From Acinetobacter tianfuensis (lineage in GTDB: Bacteria; Pseudomonadota; Gammaproteobacteria; Pseudomonadales; Moraxellaceae), in the NCBI RefSeq assembly GCF_003611465.1, contig NZ_RAXV01000023.1, positions 1-61,253 on the forward strand: a DNA stretch of 61,253 nucleotides. Direction: 5' to 3'. Positions 46,020 through 54,349 of the stretch are shown here, piece after piece. The notes beneath the pieces were generated by a model. The model was not told where the DNA came from. It did not search any database and saw only the letters and a program-made list of their open reading frames with translations. Position 1 is the stretch's first letter, and the number at the start of each line of letters is the position of its first letter. A program made the translations under genes and the position numbers.

Positions 46020-46870
46020 GCTTTGCTTCCTTTAAGGGCTTTCTTACTGAGCATTTTAACCTTTTTTAAAGGCTGGCACGCAGGGCAAAACACCGAAGCG
46101 CGTTGTCCTAGTTTGATATTTTCCAAGGCAGTTTCACAGTTGATGCACATTTCACCTGCACGGCCATAAGCCAGCAGCGTTTGCTGAAAATAGCCGTTTT
46201 CCCCCATCGCATTGCTGTAGTCACGTAAGGTAGAACCGCCTAAATCAATTGCCTGTTTTAAGATGCGCTTGATTTCGATGACCAGTTTTTCAACCTGTTC
46301 AAGGCTTAAATCCTTGGCAGGCTGTGCAGGGTGGATGCCTAAGTTAAATAAGCTTTCAGTTGCATAAATATTGCCCACACCGACAACGATATGGTTGTCC
46401 ATGATGGCAACTTTAATTGCAGTGTTTTTGCTTTTAAGCTTTTGCGCTAAATATGCAGCATCAAATGTTGCGCTGAGCGGTTCAGGCCCAAGCGTATCAA
46501 TCAGCTTCGTCTGTGAGTATTCATCCAGCCATAAAATGCAGCCAAAACGGCGCGGATCATGGTAGCGCAGCTGCATGTCTTCAAATTGAATAATCAGGTG
46601 GTCATGTTTACGCAGTTCTTCATGCGCATCACAAATACGGAAACTGCCTGACATACCTAAATGCCACAGCATGGTGTCCTGTTCAAACTCAGCCAAAATA
46701 TATTTAGAGCGGCGTGTTAATTTCAGCAGGCGCTGCCCAGCCAGTTTGTGCAAGTCGTTTGGAATTGGCCAGCGCAGACTAGACTGACGCACTTCAACAT
46801 GCTTTACCGCCTGATTGAGCAGAGGCATTAAACTGGTTTTGGTGGTTTCAACTTCTGGTAATTCAGGCAT
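46016..46870 (-). CDS. mutM: formamidopyrimidine-DNA glycosylase
   Basis: 284 residues from the ATG at 46870. The start is fixed because Pro2 of MPELPEVETT is the catalytic nucleophile; the frame runs four codons further upstream. It removes 8-oxoguanine and related lesions and nicks the DNA. The helix-two-turn-helix GVGNIYATESLFNLGIHP and the C-terminal zinc finger CINCE/CPAC are present. The 46871-47250 region upstream is AT-rich and holds no supported gene. Confidence 0.96.
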   Translation of the reverse strand: MPELPEVETTKTSLMPLLNQAVKHVEVRQSSLRWPIPNDLHKLAGQRLLKLTRRSKYILAEFEQDTMLWHLGMSGSFRICDAHEELRKHDHLIIQFEDMQLRYHDPRRFGCILWLDEYSQTKLIDTLGPEPLSATFDAAYLAQKLKSKNTAIKVAIMDNHIVVGVGNIYATESLFNLGIHPAQPAKDLSLEQVEKLVIEIKRILKQAIDLGGSTLRDYSNAMGENGYFQQTLLAYGRAGEMCINCETALENIKLGQRASVFCPACQPLKKVKMLSKKALKGSKA

Positions 46871-47250
46871 GCTGTATTTCACGGAATCGGGATGAGCTTA
46901 ATATTGGGCTGCAAGCGTCAGATTGCAAGAGAAAAAGCAATTGTGCAGATCAGCATGGTGTTTTTTGAACATATTCAATAAATTTATAAACTTATGAGTC
47001 ATAGCTAATGCGTTTTCATTTTTTCGGCGAGGGGCATAAATACATTTGTTTTTATGTAAGTTATTGAAATATATTTAAAAAAGTTGAGTTTAGATAAAAA
47101 ATATTGAGAAATATATTATATATAAGAAAAAGTTTTTAAAATAATAAAAATTATGCAAGAAATAAATATCAATAATTATGTAATTATTCATTCAAATTTC
47201 TACAGTAGACCAACGGTAGAAAGCCGTTCTCTCAATTTCAGGTTTTTCAT

Positions 47251-48519
47251 ATGAAAAAGTTCAGCCTTGCATTTATGCCAGCGTTGCTGGCAGCAGCATT
47301 TACACAAACTCAGGCCGCAGAACAGGCATTTGATGCCAAAGGTCAATATATGCTGGGCGACTGGAACGGTAAACGGACTGAGCTTGCACAGCAGGGCATA
47401 AAATTTGAAGCCAATATTGCAGCTGATGCAGCGTATTTAGCCAATGGCGGCCGTGATGATGATCATACGGCAACTGTGGCAAGCCAGCTATGGCTGGGAA
47501 CAGCTTTGGATTTGGAACAGCTGGCAGGCTGGGATGGCGTAACTGTCCGTGCAGTGATGACGGCACGTCAAGGCCAAAGTACGACTCTAGAAGACTTGCA
47601 GGATTCTTCTGCGCCTCAGTTGGGGAATGTTCAAGCAAATTATGGCCGCGGCAATCAGAAAACCCGTTTATCTGAACTGTCTATTGAAAAGAAATTTAAA
47701 CAGCAAGGCTTAAGCATTAAAGCAGGCCGTTTAGGTCTGGGCATGGACTTTAACGTCATGGCCTGTGATTTTGCCAGTACTGCATTCTGCGCCGCGCAAA
47801 TAGGCAAATGGCAAGGCAATATCTGGATGAATACCCCTGTGTCACAGTGGGGCGCACGTGTGAAGCAAGAGCTGAGCCCTGAGCTTGCTGTACAAGCGGG
47901 CGTATACGAATATAATCCTGAAAATGCTTTGGAACGCCACGGCTGGAACTTAGATACCGATGATGCAGATGGCCTAACCATTCCTGTGGAAGTGATTTGG
48001 ACACCAAAAGCATTAGTAAATGGTTTAGCTGGCAGTTACCGCGTTGGCGCGATGTACAATACCGCTGATGATGTGAAAAATCAAAAAGATATTGCAAATC
48101 CTGCCGATGCTAAAAACCGTACTTTTGCTGGCTGGCTGGCGGTTGAACAGCAATTGACATCTACAGGTGAAGGTAAACGCGGTTTGCACAGTTTTGCTAA
48201 CTTTACTTGGCATGACCGTGTGACCAATAAAGTGGATAACTCGCAGCAATTGGGTGTGAAATATATCGGTTTAACGGATCGTTTACCAAATGACATGGTC
48301 GGCTTAGCAGTCAACCGTGTGCATGTAAATGACCGCTTTGCCGCTGGCAAGCCGCAATTTGATGCAAGTGCAGAATATAACGTGGAGCTGAACTATAGCT
48401 ATAATCCAGCCAAATGGCTGATGCTGCGTCCAAGCATGCAGTATGTAGTGAATCCTGGTTCAACAAATAAAGTAGATGATGCTTTTGTTTTAGGCTTAAG
48501 TTCAAAAGTAACATTCTAA
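47251..48519 (+). CDS. OprB-type carbohydrate porin
   Basis: 422 residues with a signal peptide ending TQTQAA and a long beta-barrel of alternating strands, beginning with the OprB-like LGDWNGKRTELAQQGIKFEA. The last strand ends in Phe (SSKVTF), the outer membrane insertion signal. OprB porins take up glucose and other sugars or related solutes. A monocistronic gene with its own terminator; the AT-rich upstream region holds no obvious dyad. Confidence 0.9.
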   Translation: MKKFSLAFMPALLAAAFTQTQAAEQAFDAKGQYMLGDWNGKRTELAQQGIKFEANIAADAAYLANGGRDDDHTATVASQLWLGTALDLEQLAGWDGVTVRAVMTARQGQSTTLEDLQDSSAPQLGNVQANYGRGNQKTRLSELSIEKKFKQQGLSIKAGRLGLGMDFNVMACDFASTAFCAAQIGKWQGNIWMNTPVSQWGARVKQELSPELAVQAGVYEYNPENALERHGWNLDTDDADGLTIPVEVIWTPKALVNGLAGSYRVGAMYNTADDVKNQKDIANPADAKNRTFAGWLAVEQQLTSTGEGKRGLHSFANFTWHDRVTNKVDNSQQLGVKYIGLTDRLPNDMVGLAVNRVHVNDRFAAGKPQFDASAEYNVELNYSYNPAKWLMLRPSMQYVVNPGSTNKVDDAFVLGLSSKVTF

Positions 48520-48575
48520 GCATATGCATAATATGCATTGAACTATTGACTTAGAAATGTTGATAGATGTGATTG

Positions 48576-48601
48576 CAGCAGCTTCTTCGGAAGCTGTTTT
48601 G
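48576..48601 (+). terminator. oprB terminator with UUCG loop
   Basis: The stem CAGCTTC/GAAGCTG caps with TTCG and is followed by TTTT. The 48602-48858 stretch beyond it shows no supported gene. Confidence 0.85.
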
Positions 48602-48858
48602 CTTGATGTACAACAGCTGCAATCAAAGCGCTAAGATAGCTTAAGCGATGCTTTCTGCAGCCGGCTTATGTATTTTCCGCCATTTGATTCTGCAGCGCTA
48701 ATATTTTCTGATCTTTTAAAATACATTGATTTTTATATTCTGCAGCAGTTGCCAATTGCGCATATGAGCGTTAATTTGAAGCAGCAAAACACGTGAATAA
48801 GCACATAAGCTGAACAACAGCATCGGATTTGATAAAGAAAGATAAGCAGAGGGATGAG

Positions 48859-49968
48859 ATGACTTTATTATTTAAGCCAATTCAATTTGAGCAGCTGCAG
48901 CTGAGCAACCGTATTATTATTGCGCCCATGTGCCAATATTCTGCTAATGAGCAAGGTGAGCTGACGTATTGGCATGAACAGCAATGGGCAAATTATGCCT
49001 TGTCTGGCGCTGGGATGTGCATTATTGAGGCAACGGCTGTACAGCCTGAAGGCCGAATCAGTTTTGCCGATTTAGGGCTGTGGAATGATTTGCAGCGTGC
49101 GCAGATGAAGGCTTTATTGGTAAAGCTGAAAACTATTTCTCCAATGCCATTTGCGGTTCAGCTGGCGCATGCAGGACGTAAAGCATCGACCGATAAGCCT
49201 TGGGGTGGGCGCGGTCAATTGGCGCCAGAACATGCACAGGGCTGGCAAACTGTTTCGGCCAGTGAGCTGCCGTTCAATCCGGCGGATCATACGCCGCATG
49301 CTTTAACGATTGCTGAAATTAAAAAAGTGGCCGCGGATTTTGCAGAAGCAGCAAAACGCGCAGTGGATGCAGGTTTTGAGCTGATTGAGCTGCATGCTGC
49401 GCATGGCTATTTGCTGCATCAATTTATGTCGCCGCTGTCAAATCAGCGTACAGATGAATATGGCGGCAGTTTTGAAAACCGTATCCGCTTCACACTGGAA
49501 GTACTGCAGGCCGTGAAAAATGCAGTGCCGCAAGGCTATCCAATTGGTGTCCGTATATCTGCGACAGACTGGATCAGCGATGCAGACAGCTGGGATATAG
49601 AATCATCAGTTGGCCTTTCTAAAGCGTTGGAACAGCTGGGAGCCGCTTATATTCATATCTCCAGCGGCGGCTTGCACGAGGCGCAAAAAATTGAGCTGCA
49701 GGCAAATTATCAAGTGCCATTTGCAGAAGCGGTGAAAAAATCCGTCAGCATTCCTGTCATTGCTGTGGGTTTAATTACTGAAGCGATGCAGGCAGAAGGT
49801 ATTTTGCAGTATGAACAGGCAGATGCAATCGCTATTGCCCGCGCTGCGCTATATGATCCGCGCTGGGCTTGGCATGCAGCAGTGGAACTGGGCGAGCCGA
49901 TTGCAATTGCGCCGCAGTATTTACGCTGTCAGCCGCGAGGTTTAAAGAGTCAATTCAACGCTTTTTAA
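48859..49968 (+). CDS. NADH:flavin oxidoreductase (YqjM/OYE family)
   Basis: 369 residues from the ATG at 48859 (AGAGGG just upstream). A TIM-barrel old yellow enzyme with APMCQYSAN, where the cysteine corresponds to the thermophilic-like class of YqjM, plus HAGRKAS, ELHAAHGYLLHQFMSPLSN and ARAALYDPRWAWHAA. It binds FMN and reduces activated alkenes with NAD(P)H; the natural substrate is unknown. Confidence 0.92.
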   Translation: MTLLFKPIQFEQLQLSNRIIIAPMCQYSANEQGELTYWHEQQWANYALSGAGMCIIEATAVQPEGRISFADLGLWNDLQRAQMKALLVKLKTISPMPFAVQLAHAGRKASTDKPWGGRGQLAPEHAQGWQTVSASELPFNPADHTPHALTIAEIKKVAADFAEAAKRAVDAGFELIELHAAHGYLLHQFMSPLSNQRTDEYGGSFENRIRFTLEVLQAVKNAVPQGYPIGVRISATDWISDADSWDIESSVGLSKALEQLGAAYIHISSGGLHEAQKIELQANYQVPFAEAVKKSVSIPVIAVGLITEAMQAEGILQYEQADAIAIARAALYDPRWAWHAAVELGEPIAIAPQYLRCQPRGLKSQFNAF

Positions 49969-50089
49969 GCCTGTGCAGTTTGTTTTAACGTAAGGTTTGC
50001 TTTATTGCCCGTTGTTTTGGCGGCAGTGATTACTTGGGTTTAGACCTCGGTTAAAGTGATGCTGGCCGCCTTAGATTGGACGATATAAA

Positions 50090-51016
50090 ATGGTCTTTGA
50101 TGTCATTTTTCCTATTCTTTTTTTATTGGCGCTTGGCTATATATCTGTTCGAAGTAAAGGGCTGAATCCAGAGCATATTGCGGCTTTGGGCAATTTTGTA
50201 ATTAAGGCGGCGCTGCCTGTACTGATTTTTATCTCTTTAGCCGCCAAAAACGTTCAAGATATTTGGCTGCCTCAATATTTTATTGTCTATGCTGGCGTTG
50301 CATTTCTGCTGTATGGCGCAGCATTTCTTATTTGCCTGAAATATTTCCAGCAGCCATTTTCACATGCTGCAGTATTGGCTTTAGGCGCGAGCATGTCTAA
50401 CACCGGCATGTTAGGGACTGCAATTTTAACCATGCTCATGGGGCAGCAGGCGCTGACTTATATTGCGCCTGTGCTGATTATCGAAAGTGTATTGATGGTG
50501 CCGCTGGTGCTGGCACTGGTGGCGATGGGGCAGCAGCAGGGCGTTCAGTCAGTTAAAGTGCTGCAGCAAACACTACTGATTTTGCTGAAAAATCCGCTTT
50601 TTATCGCTGTAGTGCTGGGACTGCTTTGTGCGGTATGGGGCATAGCTGTACCTAAATTTATGCAGCAGTCACTGAGCCTTTTGGGGCAAACGGCATCTCC
50701 GCTGGCGCTGTTTGTGATTGGCGGCGGGATTGTCGGCATGACAATGCAGCATATGAATCTGCAAAGTATTGTGCTGATTATTTTCAGCAATATCTGCATG
50801 CCGCTGCTGGTCTATGCAGGACTGCGTTTTGGCGTACATGCAGAACAGGAAATGCTTTATGCCGGTACGATTATCGCAGCGCTGCCGATGCCGGCAATGT
50901 TTGCATTATTGGGGCAAATGTATGGCTTAAAAGATAAGACCCTAACCCCGCTGCTGATCAGTACATTATTGGGTTTTGTTGTGGTTGGCATGCTGATTGC
51001 GTTTTGGTTTGGCTAG
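50090..51016 (+). CDS. AEC family transporter
   Basis: 308 residues with ten hydrophobic segments in two five-helix halves. It has the auxin efflux carrier-like pattern (LALGYISVRSKGLNPEHIAALGNFVIKAALPVL, GASMSNTGMLGTAIL). Relatives export or import organic acids such as malonate (MdcF). The substrate is unknown. Preceded by the oxidoreductase on the same strand with a 121-base gap. Confidence 0.87.
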   Translation: MVFDVIFPILFLLALGYISVRSKGLNPEHIAALGNFVIKAALPVLIFISLAAKNVQDIWLPQYFIVYAGVAFLLYGAAFLICLKYFQQPFSHAAVLALGASMSNTGMLGTAILTMLMGQQALTYIAPVLIIESVLMVPLVLALVAMGQQQGVQSVKVLQQTLLILLKNPLFIAVVLGLLCAVWGIAVPKFMQQSLSLLGQTASPLALFVIGGGIVGMTMQHMNLQSIVLIIFSNICMPLLVYAGLRFGVHAEQEMLYAGTIIAALPMPAMFALLGQMYGLKDKTLTPLLISTLLGFVVVGMLIAFWFG

Positions 51017-51037
51017 GTTTATCTGTTCAGCAGTAAT

Positions 51038-51067
51038 AAAAAAGCCCTGAATATCAGGGCTTTTTTA
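51038..51067. terminator. bidirectional terminator
   Basis: The stem GCCCTGA/TCAGGGC has an ATAT loop between A6 and T6, separating the AEC gene from the Sel1 gene. Confidence 0.92.
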
Positions 51068-51086
51068 TTTACTTAGTTTGATGGCA

Positions 51087-51887
51087 TCAGCTTTTTTTTG
51101 CTGGAGCCTTGCTGCCTTGTTCTGCAATCAGTTGGTTGACAGCAGCTAAAGATTCTTTGGCTTGAGGCACATTTTCTTTCGCCAAAGCTTCAAAAATTTT
51201 CTTCGCTTCTGTTAGGTTTTGCGGAATGATGTTGCCATTTACAAACATATTCGCGACTGCCATCAATGCAGGGATGTAGCCTTTTTTGGCTAAGTCCTGA
51301 ATGCTGGTCAGACCTTGCTGTACTGATTTTTCATTTTTATTTTTAAAGCCCAAGCTGATGTCATAGAGCGCTTTCGCATGAATAGCTTGATTATTGCCTT
51401 TCTTAATCAGCGGATCAAGTTTTGCTAAAGCTTCTTTGTCAGAAGCAGGTTTATTTTCAGAGAACAGTAAAACGGCTAAATCAATCACGGCATCATCAAA
51501 GCCTTGAGATGCGGCCTTATTTAAGTGCTGCTTGGCTTTTACAGGGTCAGCTTTCAGGCCCATAGAACCTGTAATATAGTTTTTGCCTAAGACATAGCTG
51601 GCAACAGGGTAGCCTTTATCTGCAGATTGCTGATACAGCTGCAGCGCTTTCTTTTCATCTTTTACAGTGCCTTGACCTGTTTGGGTCAAATAAGCCAAGT
51701 TGTAAATTGCTTGCGCATTGCCTTGTTTAGCCAATTTATCTAAGGCTTGATAGGCGCCTGTCATATTATTGGCTTTCACCATGCTTTCAATTTTTTCAAA
51801 TTCAGGATCAGCATTTTGTGTTTTGGCGTCTGCAGCAGCAAATTGAGATGAAAGCGCAATAAGTGCGGCCAAGAGAACTTTTTTCAT
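51087..51887 (-). CDS. secreted Sel1-repeat (TPR-like) protein
   Basis: 266 residues with a signal peptide (MKKVLLAALIALSSQFAAADA) and Sel1-like repeats. Examples are GNAQAIYNLAYLTQTGQGTVKDEKKA, GYPVASYVLGKNYITG and GFDDAVIDLAVLLFSE. Such repeats form a helical scaffold for protein contacts in the periplasm. The partner is unknown. It ends in a lysine-rich tail. Confidence 0.88.
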   Translation of the reverse strand: MKKVLLAALIALSSQFAAADAKTQNADPEFEKIESMVKANNMTGAYQALDKLAKQGNAQAIYNLAYLTQTGQGTVKDEKKALQLYQQSADKGYPVASYVLGKNYITGSMGLKADPVKAKQHLNKAASQGFDDAVIDLAVLLFSENKPASDKEALAKLDPLIKKGNNQAIHAKALYDISLGFKNKNEKSVQQGLTSIQDLAKKGYIPALMAVANMFVNGNIIPQNLTEAKKIFEALAKENVPQAKESLAAVNQLIAEQGSKAPAKKS

Positions 51888-52175
51888 TTTAAAACCTTTT
51901 TAAAACAGCCACATAATTCCATCTATGCGTGCCAGAAATGAATCTTTACTTTCTCATCATAAATAGATATGTCTGAAAGTAAAGAGTGCTTATGTGAAAA
52001 ATTTTAAGCGGTATGCAGCATAGGCTGAACACTAAGCTGCGAAGCCGTTTAAAACACCGATTTATCTCGCTTTGTCAGGCATAGCGCATAATTACAGCAT
52101 TTATGCTGCAGAGCAGTTTGCTTTCTTGGGTGATTTTGTTTTAATCGCTGCATGAATATACGAGTGAGTTCTTAA

Positions 52176-52421
52176 ATGTTTATTAAAAGCATTAAGCGAA
52201 ATTATGACAAAGTGAATCAGGACGACAGCATTGCGCATGAAGATAAAATTGATGCGCTGCTGATGAAGCTTGGCGCTGCGTTCTTGGTGAGCAAAGATGA
52301 CCGTGTATATATTTTTGAAAAAGGCGAAACCCGTGTGAAATTTGATGCTAAACATGCGCGTGATTTTTCATTTAAAGAATATCTCTGTAAGGATATGAAT
52401 AAGCTGTTTCATGATTTTTGA
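52176..52421 (+). CDS. small conserved hypothetical protein
   Basis: 81 residues, charged and likely cytoplasmic, with no membrane segment. I see no known motif. It could be a small helix-strand fold. The preceding 288 bases (51888-52175) contain no gene that I can support. It converges with the DsbC-like gene across a GC-rich hairpin. Confidence 0.55.
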   Translation: MFIKSIKRNYDKVNQDDSIAHEDKIDALLMKLGAAFLVSKDDRVYIFEKGETRVKFDAKHARDFSFKEYLCKDMNKLFHDF

Positions 52422-52459
52422 CGGCTTAAAAATTTAGCTGTTACATACGCTTCATATGT

Positions 52460-52487
52460 ATAAAGGGGGAGTTTTGCCCCCCTTTAT
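52460..52487. terminator. hairpin between convergent genes
   Basis: ATAAAGGGGG and CCCCCTTTAT face each other across a short loop. There is no long T-run on either side, so it is a likely but weaker bidirectional terminator. Confidence 0.65.
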
Positions 52488-52494
52488 ACTGAGT

Positions 52495-53229
52495 TCAATT
52501 TAATTGAACTTTTTGAGGTCTAATAAATGCTTCAAATTCTTCTTCAGTTTCAAGACCTGCCATTCGATGTCCTAGTGAATTAAAAACAGTGGGGGTAATT
52601 GAGATATTCAGTTTTTTAGTCAAATCCATATTTTGATCAATTGGATTGCTGCAATCAGTAGATTGCTGTTTTGGTTTTTTATCCTCAATTAAATATTCTT
52701 TCCATGCTTTTAAAGGTTCTTTAGAGCACCAGATTTTTTTTGCCGTTGTTAATGCGGTTGGGTGCAGGTGAGTTAATGCAAATGGAAAAGTGTAAATCGT
52801 CATATTATCCATTTCTTCGGATATCGCTTGGAATGCTTGGCAAGCAGGGCAGTCAGGATCTGCAAAAACATAAATGACATGTTTCCCATTTCCCTTTACT
52901 TCTTTAAAAGCTTGATTCAGCGGGAGTTGCTTGGGGTTTATGGCATAGTGTTTTTGATAAATGGCATTTGTAAGGTTCAATTGATTATTGATGTCTAAAA
53001 TTTTTCCTTTAATTAAATACTTGCTTTTAGCGTCCATCAAATATGTGCCTCGGGCATTCGATAAGGCATACAGTCCTTCAATTGGCGTTTTATCGATAAA
53101 CTCGGGTTTTAATTCTCTAGGAAATTGTTGAGCAGCTTGATTTATTTTGTCGAGATCATCTGCAAAGCTGATTGGACTGCCTAAAACGAGCCAAGTCAGG
53201 ATTGGTGCTAAAATAGTTAATTTTTTCAT
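52495..53229 (-). CDS. DsbC-like thioredoxin-fold protein
   Basis: 244 residues with a signal peptide (LGSPISFA) and a DsbC/DsbG-type layout: an N-terminal dimerisation-like part, then a thioredoxin fold with the redox pair CPAC in FADPDCPACQAF and a cis-proline in ISITPTVF. It probably isomerises or reduces disulfides in the periplasm. It stands alone, with no dsbD nearby. Confidence 0.87.
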   Translation of the reverse strand: MKKLTILAPILTWLVLGSPISFADDLDKINQAAQQFPRELKPEFIDKTPIEGLYALSNARGTYLMDAKSKYLIKGKILDINNQLNLTNAIYQKHYAINPKQLPLNQAFKEVKGNGKHVIYVFADPDCPACQAFQAISEEMDNMTIYTFPFALTHLHPTALTTAKKIWCSKEPLKAWKEYLIEDKKPKQQSTDCSNPIDQNMDLTKKLNISITPTVFNSLGHRMAGLETEEEFEAFIRPQKVQLN

Positions 53230-53308
53230 AATACTTAATTATTGATATTTTTATAAATATTTGCAGAATTGATAAAAAAGAACAAGCTTTATTGACAAAA
53301 TTTCGCCA

Positions 53309-53333
53309 TAAAAAAGCCCCTAAATTTAGAGGC
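53309..53333 (-). terminator. ygfZ terminator
   Basis: The stem AGCCTCTAAA/TTTAGGGGCT (one mismatch) is followed by a T-run on the minus strand. Confidence 0.75.
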
Positions 53334-53365
53334 TAATGTATCACAATATTTTAAAATTTATAGAG

Positions 53366-54088
53366 TTATTGCGGTCTAGCCACATCACCACTTAAACTTT
53401 CAGGCAAGTCCAAAACAGTCACTTCTAATTCTTCCAAAGCTTCAGGACGGGCAACGACAAGCGCAATATAACCGTTTTCAAAAGCCGTGCTATTGACTAC
53501 TTGTACGCCTTTATTCAATTGCTCACCCAAGGCAGGCACATCGCCTGAACCTTGAATGACATGCAGCCATGCTTTCGGTTTAGCTTTAAACCATAAACGT
53601 GCAATGACTTCCTGACCCAAATAACAGCCTTTGTCATAGTGAACACCTTCACGCTGATGCAAACGAAGCTCTTGCGGCTGGAACAAAGTTTCGGTTTTTT
53701 GAACGATGAATGCTTGACCATTTTGAATAGCTGCGGCTTCCCAAGCCGCAATATCAGTCATTTCTGCTGAAAAAGTGGTCGTATCGTCAGCGAGTGTCGG
53801 AAAAACTGAACCCGCCGGTTCAAGTTTCATTTTAGAAAAAGCGCCGTACTTTTTAATGTGCTTTGAAAATTCATCAGCTTGGTCGTCAGCAGTGACAATT
53901 TCAAAATGTTCAGGATTACGCTTTGTGAGCCACAAACCGAAGTGAATACGGCCTTTCAGGTCGCAGATGGCAGTATAGCGCGCGGTATTTTCGGCCAGTG
54001 CTTCGGTGTTTAAAGTGACTTGTCCCTGCAGGAATTTTTGCGCATCTGCACCAATTAAAGTGAAAGAGGAGAAAGCTAAATTGCTCAT
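53366..54088 (-). CDS. ygfZ: YgfZ-type folate-binding Fe-S cluster assembly protein
   Basis: 240 residues, shorter than E. coli YgfZ (about 326), but carrying the signature KGCYLGQEVIAR and the GcvT-like start LIGADAQKFLQGQVT. YgfZ binds tetrahydrofolate and helps repair or mature certain iron-sulfur enzymes. The C-terminus appears short compared with the enteric protein. It is divergent from acnD, itself an iron-sulfur enzyme, with 261 bases between. Confidence 0.88.
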   Translation of the reverse strand: MSNLAFSSFTLIGADAQKFLQGQVTLNTEALAENTARYTAICDLKGRIHFGLWLTKRNPEHFEIVTADDQADEFSKHIKKYGAFSKMKLEPAGSVFPTLADDTTTFSAEMTDIAAWEAAAIQNGQAFIVQKTETLFQPQELRLHQREGVHYDKGCYLGQEVIARLWFKAKPKAWLHVIQGSGDVPALGEQLNKGVQVVNSTAFENGYIALVVARPEALEELEVTVLDLPESLSGDVARPQ

Positions 54089-54349
54089 GAATTGCTCGCT
54101 TATCTTAAATCTAATACTAAAGAATTAAGCTTATTCTCCGCTATTTTTCAAAAAAAATCATATTTAGAGTTAATATTCCAAAGTTAATGTAACTAAATGT
54201 TTCTAAAACCCCTGTTTTTGTACTTAACCATATGAAATATATGAGATTTGGGAAATGGGTTTTTGACAGTGTAGTATGCCTATCGAACAAAGATGAATTG
54301 TCTATGAAAAGACAACGCAGAAAAATGAAAGACCGAGGGCAGGAAGGCT

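Noticed and set aside
48640..48780. Minus-strand short frame ending QNQMAENT between oprB and the oxidoreductase
   Set aside because: About 30 codons without a good start codon or ribosome binding site; could be a decayed gene end, but cannot be supported.
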